The translations under genes were made by a program, and so were the position numbers. Source: Streptomyces formicae (GTDB lineage: Bacteria > Actinomycetota > Actinomycetes > Streptomycetales > Streptomycetaceae). Taken from it: a stretch of 64,000 nucleotides of DNA. Numbering within the stretch: position 1 is the stretch's first letter; every line of letters begins with the position of its first letter. The notes beneath the pieces were generated by a model. It had not been told where the DNA came from. It searched no databases and worked only from the letters and a program-made list of their open reading frames with translations. The DNA lies in contig NZ_CP071872.1 of the NCBI RefSeq assembly GCF_022647665.1, positions 6,014,001-6,078,000 of the forward strand, written 5' to 3'. This document shows, in pieces, positions 24,072 to 31,734 of the stretch.

Positions 24072-25385
24072 ATGCATTCACGTACGTCAACGGAGTCACG
24101 TGCGCCTTCACGTGCGCCGTCCTCAGGTCCGCCGTCCTCACGTCCGTCGTCCTCACGTCCGTCGTCTTCAGGTCCCTCGTCTTCAGGTTCCTCGTCTTCA
24201 GGTCCCTCGTCTTCAGGTCCCTCGTCGGACGTCCTCGTCATCGGAGGCGGCATCATCGGCCTCGTCACGGCCTGGCGGGCGGCTGGGCGCGGGCTGAGCG
24301 TCGCGCTCGCCGACCCGGCGCCGGGCGGCGGGGCCGCACAGGTGGCGGCGGGCATGCTGGCAGCCGTCACGGAGCTGCACTACGGCGAGGAGACGCTCCT
24401 CGCCCTCAATCTCGCCTCCGCGCGCCGCTACCCCGAGTTCGTCGCCGAACTGGAGGAGGCGAGCGGCCTGGAGACGGGCTACCGCCGCTGCGGCACGCTC
24501 GCCGTCGCGCTCGACGCGGACGACCGGGCGGCCCTGCGCGAGCTGCACGCGCTCCAGCGCCGCTGCGGGCTGGACTCGGAGTGGCTCACCGGCCGGGAGT
24601 GCCGGCGCCTGGAGCCGATGCTCGCGCCCGGCGTGCGGGGCGGGCTGCGAGTGGACGGCGACCACCAGATCGATCCGCGACGGCTGGCGAAGGCGCTGGT
24701 CGTGGCGTGCGAGCGGGCAGGCGTGGTGTTCCACCGCGACTGGGCGGAGCAGCTGACGGTGGTACGGGACCGGGCGGCCGGAGCCGTGCTCGCCGGGGGC
24801 CGCGAGGTGGCCGCCGAGCAGGTGGTGCTCGCCGGGGGCAGCCTGAGCGGACGGCTGGACGGTGTGCCGGAAGAGGTGCTTCCGCCGGTGCGGCCGGTGA
24901 AGGGGCAGGTGCTGCGGCTGACGGTGCCCTCGCAGTACGCCCCCTTCCTGTCCCGGACGGTACGGGCCGTGGTGCGCGGCAGCCACGTCTATCTCGTACC
25001 GCGCGAGAGCGGCGAGCTGGTCGTGGGCGCGACGAGCGAGGAGCTCGGCTGGGACACGACGGTCACGGCGGGCGGCGTCTACCAGCTGCTGCGTGACGCG
25101 CACGAGCTGGTGCCGGGCCTCACCGAGCTGCCGCTGACCGAGACGCGGGCCGGGCTGCGGCCCGCGTCGCCGGACAACGCGCCGCTGCTCGGGCCGACGG
25201 AGCTGCCCGGGCTGCTGCTGGCCACCGGGCACTACCGCAACGGGGTCCTGCTCACCCCGGTGACCGGCGAGGTGATGGCGCACCTGCTGGCCACCGGCGA
25301 GGTGCCGGACGAGGCCCGCCCCTTCGGCCCCGGCCGCTTCTCCTCCCGCCACTTCTCCGCCGCACGCCAGGAGGTGTCCGCATGA
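24072..25385 (+). CDS. thiO: Glycine oxidase ThiO with repeat-expanded N-terminus
   Basis: 437 residues, about 50 longer than usual. Residues 1-52 are a Ser/Pro/Gly/Arg-rich stretch (SSRPSSSRPSSSGPSSSGSS) made by a 15-bp tandem repeat. The DAO-type flavoenzyme begins only at DVLVIGGGIIGLVTAWRAA (about 53-71). Further landmarks are AAGMLAAVTE, DHQIDPRRLAKALV, PVRPVKGQVLRL and the C-terminal GLRPASPDNAPLLG and TGHYRNGVLLTP. ThiO oxidises glycine to iminoacetate for the thiazole ring. No alternative start lies after the repeat, so the tail is probably translated. It is first in the TPP-controlled operon and overlaps thiS by ATGA. Confidence 0.93.
   Translation: MHSRTSTESRAPSRAPSSGPPSSRPSSSRPSSSGPSSSGSSSSGPSSSGPSSDVLVIGGGIIGLVTAWRAAGRGLSVALADPAPGGGAAQVAAGMLAAVTELHYGEETLLALNLASARRYPEFVAELEEASGLETGYRRCGTLAVALDADDRAALRELHALQRRCGLDSEWLTGRECRRLEPMLAPGVRGGLRVDGDHQIDPRRLAKALVVACERAGVVFHRDWAEQLTVVRDRAAGAVLAGGREVAAEQVVLAGGSLSGRLDGVPEEVLPPVRPVKGQVLRLTVPSQYAPFLSRTVRAVVRGSHVYLVPRESGELVVGATSEELGWDTTVTAGGVYQLLRDAHELVPGLTELPLTETRAGLRPASPDNAPLLGPTELPGLLLATGHYRNGVLLTPVTGEVMAHLLATGEVPDEARPFGPGRFSSRHFSAARQEVSA
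24117..24221 (+). repeat. 15-bp minisatellite, 7 copies, in the thiO 5' coding end
   Basis: Seven in-frame units of consensus YCGTCYTCASGTYCS (for example TCGTCTTCAGGTCCC) encode Ser-Ser-(Gly/Arg)-(Pro/Ser)-Ser. The last four units are nearly identical, indicating recent expansion. Degenerate further units occur upstream (TTCACGTGCG). Confidence 0.9.
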
Positions 25386-25606
25386 CCGTGTCCGTGAACG
25401 GCGGAATGACCGTGTCCGTCAACGGAGAGCCGCGCGACGTCGCGGCGGGTACGACGCTGGACGCGCTGGTCGCGACGTTGACCGCGGCCCCGTCCGGGGT
25501 CGCGGCCGCTCTGAACGAGACCGTCGTCCCGCGAGGTGAATGGTCCGCGACGCCGCTCCGCGACGGCGACCGGGTCGAGGTGCTCACCGCGGTCCAGGGA
25601 GGGTGA
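25382..25606 (+). CDS. thiS: Sulfur carrier protein ThiS
   Basis: 74 residues ending in the obligatory Gly-Gly (VLTAVQGG) that becomes the thiocarboxylate sulfur donor for ThiG. Ubiquitin-like fold with LNETVVPRGEWSATPLRDGD. The first 24 bp are tandemly duplicated (MTVSVNGG MTVSVNGE), giving two ATG starts: 25382 overlaps the thiO stop (ATGA), while 25406 would give the standard 66-residue protein. Either may be used. It lies between thiO and thiG, all tightly packed. Confidence 0.93.
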   Translation: MTVSVNGGMTVSVNGEPRDVAAGTTLDALVATLTAAPSGVAAALNETVVPRGEWSATPLRDGDRVEVLTAVQGG

Positions 25607-25614
25607 CCACAGCC

Positions 25615-26409
25615 ATGGCGGATGACCGTTTCGTCCTCGGCGGCGTGGAGTTCTCGTCGCGCCTGATCATGGGTACGGGCGGGGCGCCGAGCCTCGACGT
25701 ACTGGAGCGCTCGCTGGTGGCGAGCGGCACCGAACTGACAACGGTGGCGATGCGCCGCCTCGACCCGACGGTGCAGGGTTCCGTCCTGTCCGTGCTGAAC
25801 CGGCTGGGCATCCAGGCCCTGCCGAACACGGCGGGCTGCTTCACGGCCGGCGAGGCCGTGCTGACCGCCCGGCTCGCGCGCGAGGCGCTCGGGACGCACT
25901 GGATCAAGCTGGAGGTCGTCGCGGACGAGCACACGCTGCTGCCGGACCCGATCGAGCTGCTGGACGCGGCGGAGGTGCTGGTCGACGACGGCTTCACGGT
26001 GCTGCCGTACACGAACGACGACCCCGTGCTGGCGCGGAAGCTGGAGGAGGTGGGGTGCGCGGCGATCATGCCGCTGGGCTCGCCGATCGGCTCCGGCCTC
26101 GGCATCCGCAACCCGCACAACTTCCAGCTGATCGCCGAGCAGGCGAGCGTCCCGGTCATCCTCGACGCGGGGGCCGGAACGGCGTCGGACGCGGCGCTGG
26201 CGATGGAGCTGGGGTGCGCGGCCGTGATGCTCGCCTCGGCGGTGACCCGCGCGCAGGAGCCCGTGCTCATGGCCGAGGCGATGCGTCACGCGGTGGAGGC
26301 GGGCCGGCTGGCGTACCGGGCGGGCCGTATTCCCCGCCGGCACTTCGCGGAGGCGTCCTCTCCCACCGAGGGCCGCGCCTCCCTGGACCCGGAGCGCCCG
26401 GCGTTCTGA
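25615..26409 (+). CDS. thiG: Thiazole synthase ThiG
   Basis: 264 residues. TIM barrel that forms thiazole phosphate from deoxyxylulose 5-phosphate, dehydroglycine (from ThiO) and ThiS-thiocarboxylate. Landmarks are FSSRLIMGTGGAPS, TTVAMRR, PNTAGCFTAGEAVLTARLAR, WIKLEVVADEHTLLPDP (with the Schiff-base Lys in IKLEV), CAAIMPLGSPIGSGLGI and VILDAGAGTASDAALAMELG. The ATG at 25615 is preferred; a GTG at 25603 overlapping the thiS stop (GTGA) would add four residues. It is the last gene of the TPP-riboswitch operon. No terminator is obvious before the kinase gene. Confidence 0.95.
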   Translation: MADDRFVLGGVEFSSRLIMGTGGAPSLDVLERSLVASGTELTTVAMRRLDPTVQGSVLSVLNRLGIQALPNTAGCFTAGEAVLTARLAREALGTHWIKLEVVADEHTLLPDPIELLDAAEVLVDDGFTVLPYTNDDPVLARKLEEVGCAAIMPLGSPIGSGLGIRNPHNFQLIAEQASVPVILDAGAGTASDAALAMELGCAAVMLASAVTRAQEPVLMAEAMRHAVEAGRLAYRAGRIPRRHFAEASSPTEGRASLDPERPAF

Positions 26410-26519
26410 GCCCGTTCCCAGCCCGTTCCGGGCGTGTGGGGCGGGGCCGCGGGTCACAGGTGCGCTGCAGTACGGCGCCCCGCTTATCCGGAGGGGGCAG
26501 GAAGGCGTGGCGCGGCTCG

Positions 26520-26532
26520 TAGACTCGCCTGC
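26520..26532 (+). promoter_or_regulatory. -10 element for leaderless kinase mRNA
   Basis: TAGACT, 7-nt spacer, GTG at 26533; no ribosome site. Confidence 0.5.
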
Positions 26533-28449
26533 GTGGATACGACCCTTAAGGACCCCCTCGTCGGGCAGCTGCTCGACGGCCGCTACCGCATCGACGCACG
26601 CATCGCCGTCGGCGGAATGGCCACGGTCTACCGGGCCGTGGACACCCGGCTCGACCGGGTGCTCGCCCTCAAGGTGATGCACCCGGCGCTCGCGACGGAC
26701 GCGTCGTTCGTGGAGCGGTTCATCCGGGAGGCGAAGTCCGTCGCGCGGCTTTCGCACCCCAATGTGGTGGGGGTCTACGACCAGGGCGCCCAGGGCCAGT
26801 ACGTGTACCTGGCGATGGAGTACGTCGCCGGCTGCACCCTCCGCGACGTGCTGCGCGAGCGCGGTGCGCTCCAGCCCCGGGCCGCGTTCGACATCCTGGA
26901 GCCCGTGCTCGCCGCGCTCGGTGCGGCCCACCGGGCCGGGTTCGTGCACCGGGACATGAAGCCGGAGAACGTGCTGATCGGTGACGACGGCCGGGTGAAG
27001 GTCGCCGACTTCGGGCTGGTGCGGGCCGTGGGATCCGTCACCAGCACCACGGGCTCGGTCCTCGGCACTGTGTCGTATCTCGCACCCGAGCAGATCGAGT
27101 CCGGCACCGCCGACACCCGCGCCGACGTCTACGCCTGCGGTGTCGTCCTGTACGAGATGCTGACCGGCGCCAAGCCGCACACGGGCGGCTCCCCCGCCCA
27201 GGTGATCTACCAGCACCTGCACGAGGACGTGCCGGCGCCGTCCGGCGCCGTTCCCGGCCTCGCGGTGCAGCTGGACGAGCTGGTCGCGGGCGCGACGGCA
27301 CGCAACCCCGAGCTCCGCCCGTACGACGCCGTCGCGCTGCTCGCGCAGGTCCGCGCGGCCCGGGCCGCCCTCGGCGACGAGCAGCTGGACGCCGTACCGC
27401 CGCAGGCGAAGAGCGGGGACCGGCACGACGGGGCGGACGACCGTACGAGCGTGCTGCCCCGGCCGCTGCCCTCCCCGCAGGAGGAGGCAGTCCACCGCAC
27501 CAGCCGACTGGAGCTGCCACCGGACGGTGCGCACCGGGCGCGCGCGCCCCGGCCGAGCGGGCCACGGCGCGGCGTGATCGCCGCGGTCGTCGCCGTCCTG
27601 CTGCTGCTCACCACCGGCGCCGGTGTCTGGTACATCAACTCGGGACAGTTCACCCGCGTCCCCGCCGTCCTCGGCCAGACCGAGGCCGTGGCCACGAAGC
27701 GCCTCACCGACGCCGGGCTGGAGGTCGAGCAGACCACCAAGGGCTTCAGCGACGTCTACGACCGCGGCACGGTCATGGACGTCGACCCCGACCCCGGCAA
27801 GCGCATCCGGGACAACGGCTCGGTGACGCTCGTGATCTCCCGCGGCCCCGAGATCGTCAGGGTCCCGAAGCTCGCGGGCCTGACGCTCACCGAGGCGAGG
27901 GCAGCCCTGCGCAAGGCGGGCCTGGCACCGGGTGTGATCACCAAGGAGTTCAGCGAGGACGTTCCGCGGGGCACGGTCACGGGCTCGGACCCGGCCGCAG
28001 GGACCGACCGCCGCGCGGACTCCGCGGTCGCGCTCGTCGTCAGCAAGGGCGCACCCGTCGACGTACCCGATGTGAGCGGTGAGTCCGTCGAGGACGCCAC
28101 CAGCACCCTGGAGGACGCCGGACTGAAGGTCGCCGTCACCCCCGGGCGGGTCCACTCCCCGCAGGAGGCGGGCACCGTCGCCACGCAGTCCCCGGCCGAG
28201 GGCGGGCAGGTGGCCGAGGGCGACACGGTCACGCTCACCCTCTCCAAGGGCCCGCGCATGATCGACGTACCGGACGTCATCGGCCGGCCGGTGGCGGAGG
28301 CGCGCCAGGAGCTGGAGGAGGCGGGCTTCGAGGTCAAGGTCGAGCGGGCCTTCCCGTTCCTCGGCAACACGGTCGAGAGCCAGTCCGTCGAGGGCGGCGA
28401 GCAGGCCCCCGAGGGCAGCACGATCACCCTCAAGACCAAGGGAATCTAG
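26533..28449 (+). CDS. PASTA-domain serine/threonine protein kinase (PknL/PknB type)
   Basis: 638 residues. The kinase domain (about 17-280) has the Gly loop IAVGGMATVY, Lys47 (ALKVM), the catalytic loop HRDMKPENVL (Asp141), DFG (VADFGLV) and APEQ. A Pro/Arg-rich linker, one membrane helix (GVIAAVVAVLLLLTTGAGVWYI, about 344-365) and four extracellular PASTA repeats follow (for example VPAVLGQTEAVATKRLTDAG and VPDVIGRPVAEARQELEEAG). PASTA domains bind muropeptides or lipid II and link wall status to phosphorylation. The leaderless GTG start is supported by TAGACT-N7. The metF, Rv2175c-type and PASTA-kinase set mirrors the M. tuberculosis pknL neighbourhood. Endonuclease IV follows without a gap. 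Confidence 0.95.
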   Translation: MDTTLKDPLVGQLLDGRYRIDARIAVGGMATVYRAVDTRLDRVLALKVMHPALATDASFVERFIREAKSVARLSHPNVVGVYDQGAQGQYVYLAMEYVAGCTLRDVLRERGALQPRAAFDILEPVLAALGAAHRAGFVHRDMKPENVLIGDDGRVKVADFGLVRAVGSVTSTTGSVLGTVSYLAPEQIESGTADTRADVYACGVVLYEMLTGAKPHTGGSPAQVIYQHLHEDVPAPSGAVPGLAVQLDELVAGATARNPELRPYDAVALLAQVRAARAALGDEQLDAVPPQAKSGDRHDGADDRTSVLPRPLPSPQEEAVHRTSRLELPPDGAHRARAPRPSGPRRGVIAAVVAVLLLLTTGAGVWYINSGQFTRVPAVLGQTEAVATKRLTDAGLEVEQTTKGFSDVYDRGTVMDVDPDPGKRIRDNGSVTLVISRGPEIVRVPKLAGLTLTEARAALRKAGLAPGVITKEFSEDVPRGTVTGSDPAAGTDRRADSAVALVVSKGAPVDVPDVSGESVEDATSTLEDAGLKVAVTPGRVHSPQEAGTVATQSPAEGGQVAEGDTVTLTLSKGPRMIDVPDVIGRPVAEARQELEEAGFEVKVERAFPFLGNTVESQSVEGGEQAPEGSTITLKTKGI

Positions 28450-29313
28450 GTGCGCACCGTGCGCAACCCCGTCGGCGCTCATGTGCCCGTGGCCGGCGGC
28501 CTCGCCAGGACCGGTCTGCCGTACGCCCGCGCCGTCGGAGCCGAGGCCGTCCAGGTCTTCGTCGCCAATCCGCGCGGCTGGGCGACGCCCGCCGGGAACC
28601 CGGCCCAGGACGAACTGTTCCGGGCGGCGTGCGCGGCCGAGGGCATACCGGTGTACGTCCACGCCCCCTATCTGATCAACTTCGGCTCGCACACCGCGGC
28701 GACCGCCGAGCGGTCCGTGGAGTCGATGCGGCATTCGCTGCGCCGGGGCCGGGAGATCGGCGCGCTGGGTGTGGTGGTGCACACGGGGTCGGCGACGGGT
28801 GGCCGCTCGCGCGCGGTGGCGCTCGCGCAGGTACGGGAGCTGATGCTGCCGCTGCTGGACGAGCTGACCCATGACGACGACCCCTGTCTGCTGCTGGAGT
28901 CGACGGCCGGGCAGGGGTTCTCGCTCTGCTCGCGGGCCGAGGACCTGGGGCCGTACTTCGAGGCCCTGGACGCCCACCCCCGGCTGGGCGTCTGCCTGGA
29001 CACCTGCCACATCTTCGCGGCCGGGCACGACCTGGCGGCGGTCGGCGGCGTGAAGAAGACCCTCGATCTGCTGCTGGAGACCGTCGGCGAAGGCCGGCTG
29101 AAGCTGATCCACGCGAACGACTCCCACGATGTGGTCGGCGCGCACAGGGACCGTCACGCGAACATCGGGGCAGGTCACATAGGTGCGGAGGCGTTCCGGG
29201 AGCTGATGGCGCATCCGGCGGCCGAGGGCGTGCCGCTGATCATCGAGACGCCGGGCGGCAAGGACGGGGACGTGGCGGACATCGCGCTGCTGAAGACGCT
29301 CCGCAAAGGATAG
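28450..29313 (+). CDS. Deoxyribonuclease IV (AP endonuclease, Nfo type)
   Basis: 287 residues. A zinc-dependent TIM-barrel endonuclease that cuts 5' of abasic sites in base-excision repair. Visible family motifs are NPVGAHVPVAGGL (about 5-17), VYVHAPYLINFGS, GVVVHTGSATGG, LLLESTAGQG, GVCLDTCHIFAAGHDL and LIHANDSHDVVGAHRDRHANIGAGHIG (as LIHANDSHD, then RHANIGAGHIG), and IIETPG. These supply the His, Glu and Asp zinc ligands. The GTG start follows directly after the kinase stop codon (0 nt gap), so translation is coupled and both belong to one transcript. Confidence 0.93.
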   Translation: MRTVRNPVGAHVPVAGGLARTGLPYARAVGAEAVQVFVANPRGWATPAGNPAQDELFRAACAAEGIPVYVHAPYLINFGSHTAATAERSVESMRHSLRRGREIGALGVVVHTGSATGGRSRAVALAQVRELMLPLLDELTHDDDPCLLLESTAGQGFSLCSRAEDLGPYFEALDAHPRLGVCLDTCHIFAAGHDLAAVGGVKKTLDLLLETVGEGRLKLIHANDSHDVVGAHRDRHANIGAGHIGAEAFRELMAHPAAEGVPLIIETPGGKDGDVADIALLKTLRKG

Positions 29314-29316
29314 GGA

Positions 29317-29333
29317 ATACCCCCTGGGGGTAT
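29317..29333. promoter_or_regulatory. CsoR-type copper operator
   Basis: ATACCCCCTGGGGGTAT, a perfect 8-1-8 palindrome matching the known actinobacterial CsoR operator form (TACCCC...GGGGTA). It lies about 48 bp before the ATG of the His-rich DUF4396 gene and just after the endonuclease IV stop, the only gap where that gene's promoter can be. Confidence 0.8.
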
Positions 29334-29381
29334 CTGGTTCTCATCGAGGCAGGTACCGCAACCCGGCCAAGGGGGTCTCCC

Positions 29382-29909
29382 ATGCAGCACGAGACGCAAG
29401 CGCACCACCATTACACCGGGCCCGACGCCCACACCGAACACAGCGGTCACGCCGGTCACGCCGGTCACGCCGGCGGAGCGGGTTGGTCCACTGCCGCCAG
29501 GGCCACCCTCCACTGCCTCACCGGCTGTGCCATCGGCGAGGTCCTCGGCATGGTCATCGGCACCGCGCTCGGCTGGGGCACCGCCGCGACCATGGCCCTC
29601 GCCATCGTCCTGGCGTTCGTCTTCGGGTACGCGCTGACCGTCTCGCCGGTCCTGCGCGCCGGAGTGCCGCTGAAGGCCGCCGTCGGCGTCGCCCTCGCCG
29701 CGGACAGCGTCTCCATCCTGGTGATGGAGATCGTCGACAACGGCGTGCTGCTGATGGTGCCCGGCGCGATGGACGCCCATCTCACCGACGTCCTGTTCTG
29801 GGCCGCCCTTGCCTTCGCCTTCCTCGTCGCGTTCCTGGTCACCACCCCGGTCAACAAGTGGATGATCGGCCGCGGCAAGGGCCACGCGGTGGTCCACCGG
29901 TACCACTGA
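29382..29909 (+). CDS. DUF4396 membrane protein with His-rich N-terminus, probably copper-regulated
   Basis: 175 residues. Residues 1-32 are His-rich (HHHYTGPDAHTEHSGHAGHA), including a 9-bp tandem repeat at 29445-29471 giving HAG-HAG-HAG. Four membrane helices follow, with the DUF4396 features CLTGCAIGEVLGMVIGTALG (about 46-65), VLAFVFGYALTVSPVL, MEIVDNGVLLMVPGAM and FWAALAFAFLVAFLVTTPVNKWMI. The family has no established function. Cys/Met-containing helices, a metal-binding-type His tail and the CsoR box together suggest a copper-handling membrane protein. It starts about 70 bp after endonuclease IV but has its own operator. Confidence 0.85.
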   Translation: MQHETQAHHHYTGPDAHTEHSGHAGHAGHAGGAGWSTAARATLHCLTGCAIGEVLGMVIGTALGWGTAATMALAIVLAFVFGYALTVSPVLRAGVPLKAAVGVALAADSVSILVMEIVDNGVLLMVPGAMDAHLTDVLFWAALAFAFLVAFLVTTPVNKWMIGRGKGHAVVHRYH

Positions 29910-29961
29910 CGGGCACCAGAGGCCGGGGACCGCGAGCCCGGCAAGGTCCGAAAGACAGGCC

Positions 29962-30594
29962 CTAGAACTCGGGGCCGTCCCCCGGCTCCTCCTGGTAGGA
30001 GTAGCGCTGCTCCCGCCAGGGGTCGCCGAGGTTGTGGTATCCCCGCTCCTCCCAGAAGCCCCGGCGGTCGGCGGTCATGTACTCCACGCCCCGCACCCAC
30101 TTCGGCCCCTTCCAGGCGTACAGGTGCGGCACGACGAGCCGCAGCGGGAAGCCGTGCTCGGCGGTGAGGAGTTCACCGTCCTTGTGGGTGGCGAAGATCG
30201 CGCGCTCGGAAAGGAAGTCGGAGAGCCGCAGATTGGCGCTGAAGCCGTACTCGGCCCAGACCATGACATGGGTGACGGACGGCGCCGGCGGGGCGAGCTC
30301 CACGACCGTACGAGCGGGGACCCCGCCCCATTCGGCCCCCAGCATGCTGAATTTCGTCACGCAGTGCAGATCGGCGACGACCGTGGCGAACGGCAGGGCC
30401 GAGAACTCCTCGTGGTTCCAGCAGTGCTTGTCCCCGTCGGCCGTCGCACCGAAGACCCGGAACTCCCAGCGCTCCGGCTTGAACTTGGGGACGGGCCCAT
30501 AGTGGGTGACGGGCCAGCCTCGCTGCAGTCGCTGCCCCGGAGGAAGCTCGGACTGCTGTGACTCGCGGAATTCCCGGCTCTCCGGCTGACCCAT
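29962..30594 (-). CDS. Sulfite-oxidase-like molybdopterin oxidoreductase
   Basis: 210 residues. Oxidoreductase molybdopterin-binding fold (SUOX/YedY-like): WPVTHYGPVPKF, WEFRVFG, then the Cys that ligands molybdenum in ADLHCVTKFSMLGAEWGGVP (about residue 82), VMVWAEYGFSANLRLSDFLS, HGFPLRLVVPHLYAWKGPKW and EYMTADRRGFWEERGYHN. It has no signal peptide, so it is cytoplasmic, unlike MsrP/YedY. The physiological substrate is unknown. ATG with GAAGG upstream. It is convergent with the DUF4396 gene and divergent from bacterioferritin. Confidence 0.9.
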   Translation of the reverse strand: MGQPESREFRESQQSELPPGQRLQRGWPVTHYGPVPKFKPERWEFRVFGATADGDKHCWNHEEFSALPFATVVADLHCVTKFSMLGAEWGGVPARTVVELAPPAPSVTHVMVWAEYGFSANLRLSDFLSERAIFATHKDGELLTAEHGFPLRLVVPHLYAWKGPKWVRGVEYMTADRRGFWEERGYHNLGDPWREQRYSYQEEPGDGPEF

Positions 30595-30750
30595 GCCTTC
30601 AATGGTGACAGACCAGGAGGGGTGGTCATGACCAGGTCTGGGCCGATTCGGGCAACTCCTACTAAGCATGCACTTACTGGACGGCGTTCGATCACGGTGC
30701 GAGGATGCGCGCATCCTGCCCGAGTCACACGCGCGGAAGGAGCCTCTGCG

Positions 30751-31233
30751 ATGCAGGGCGACCCCGAGGTCATCGAGTTCCTCAATGAACAGCTGACTGC
30801 TGAACTGACCGCGATCAACCAGTACTTCCTGCACGCGAAGATGCAGGAGAACTACGGCTGGACGAAGCTCGCCAAGTACACCCGGGCCGAGTCGTTCGAC
30901 GAGATGCGGCACGCGGAGGTCCTGACCGACCGGATCATCTTCCTGGAGGGCCTGCCGAACTACCAGCGGCTCTTCCACGTGCGGATCGGGCAGACGGTCA
31001 CGGAGATGTTCCAGGCCGACCGGCAGGTCGAGGTCGAGGCGATCGACCGGCTGAAGCGCGGGATCGAGGTCATGCGGAACAAGGGCGACATCACGTCCGC
31101 GAACATCTTCGAGTCGATCCTGGCGGACGAGGAGCATCACATCGACTATCTCGACACCCAGCTGGAGCTGGTCGAGAAGCTCGGTGAAGCGCTCTACATC
31201 GCCCAGCTGATCGAGCAGCCGGAAAGCAGCTGA
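30751..31233 (+). CDS. bfr: Bacterioferritin
   Basis: 160 residues, full length. Iron-storage nanocage subunit; oxidises Fe2+ at a di-iron centre and binds haem between subunits. Ferroxidase ligands are seen in LNEQLTAELTAINQYFLHAK (Glu18), RAESFDEMRHAEVLTDRI (Glu51, His54) and ADRQVEVEAIDRLKRG/ILADEEHHIDYLDTQLE (Glu127, His130). Met52 in FDEMRHAE matches the haem-ligand Met. GGAAGGAG lies 8 nt before the ATG. The bacterioferritin-associated ferredoxin gene lies just downstream in the opposite direction, a functional pair for storing and releasing iron. Confidence 0.96.
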   Translation: MQGDPEVIEFLNEQLTAELTAINQYFLHAKMQENYGWTKLAKYTRAESFDEMRHAEVLTDRIIFLEGLPNYQRLFHVRIGQTVTEMFQADRQVEVEAIDRLKRGIEVMRNKGDITSANIFESILADEEHHIDYLDTQLELVEKLGEALYIAQLIEQPESS

Positions 31234-31271
31234 CGCAGCAGCCGGCACGGAGCGGCGCTCCGGGAGCGGTC

Positions 31272-31577
31272 CTAGGCGGCTTCCCTGAGCCCGGCGACCC
31301 GGCGCTCGGCAACCTGCCGCTCGGCGACTTGGCGCTCGGCAACCTGCCGCCCGGCATCCGCCTCGGCCTCTGCCGTGAGGGCGGGCATGCCCTGCTCCAG
31401 CAGCTCACGGCGCGGGCAGCTGCCCCTGCCGAGAATCCCCTGGATCCGGCGGACGCAGGAGCCGCAGTCGGTGCCGGCCTTGGACACCGAGGCGATCTGG
31501 CGAGGGGTGCAGGCACCCGCCTCCGCGTGCTCCTTGACCTGCTTCTCCGTGATGCCGAAGCACGAGCAGACGTACAC
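31272..31577 (-). CDS. bfd: Bacterioferritin-associated (2Fe-2S) ferredoxin (BFD-like)
   Basis: 101 residues. The BFD-like [2Fe-2S] domain has Cys4, Cys6, Cys38 and Cys41 (VCSCFGITEKQ and GTDCGSCVRRIQGIL). In the family it passes electrons to bacterioferritin to release stored iron. I chose the GTG at 31577 because GGGAGGTG sits about 8 nt upstream; the GTG six bases further upstream would lie too close to it. The C-terminal third is unusual: after RRELLEQGMPALTAEAEAD comes a 15-bp tandem repeat (31290-31349, four units) encoding RQVAE. A DmdR1/IdeR-like iron box lies 53-71 bp upstream. It is convergent with bfr. Confidence 0.92.
   Translation of the reverse strand: MYVCSCFGITEKQVKEHAEAGACTPRQIASVSKAGTDCGSCVRRIQGILGRGSCPRRELLEQGMPALTAEAEADAGRQVAERQVAERQVAERRVAGLREAA
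31290..31349 (-). repeat. 15-bp tandem repeat, 4 copies, in the bfd C-terminus
   Basis: Minus-strand unit CGGCAGGTTGCCGAG with few changes, in frame, encoding Arg-Gln-Val-Ala-Glu (last copy RRVAG). Confidence 0.85.
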
Positions 31578-31629
31578 GCGGTTCACCTCCCGGCGGGATC
31601 GATGGATTGTGCCCGTCCCGTTTGATCGG

Positions 31630-31648
31630 TGAGGCAAACCTAACCTTA
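31630..31648 (-). promoter_or_regulatory. Iron box (DmdR1/IdeR-type operator) upstream of bfd
   Basis: Minus strand TAAGGTTAGGTTTGCCTCA matches 13 of 19 positions of the known consensus TTAGGTTAGGCTAACCTAA, with the GGTTAGG core complete. It lies 53 bp from the bfd start, so bfd is probably derepressed when iron is low. Confidence 0.65.
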
Positions 31649-31684
31649 CCCGCCGCCCGGGTGACCCGAAACCCCCGATACGAC

Positions 31685-31719
31685 GGTGGGGCGCGGATCA
31701 CATGGATCCGCGCCCCACC
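31685..31719 (-). terminator. Terminator after the DAHP synthase gene
   Basis: Perfect 15-bp stem GGTGGGGCGCGGATC / GATCCGCGCCCCACC with a 5-nt loop, 16 bp beyond the DAHP synthase stop codon. Confidence 0.85.
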
Positions 31720-31734
31720 TTCACAGCGACGTCG

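Noticed and set aside
24117..24221. CRISPR-like array
   Set aside because: Units are 15 bp with no spacers, in frame within thiO, and no cas genes exist in the window.
30650..30700. Operator-like near-palindrome TAAG-CATGCA-CTTA upstream of bfr
   Set aside because: Only four base pairs of symmetry around a self-complementary centre and no match to an iron, oxidative stress or haem regulator site that I know.
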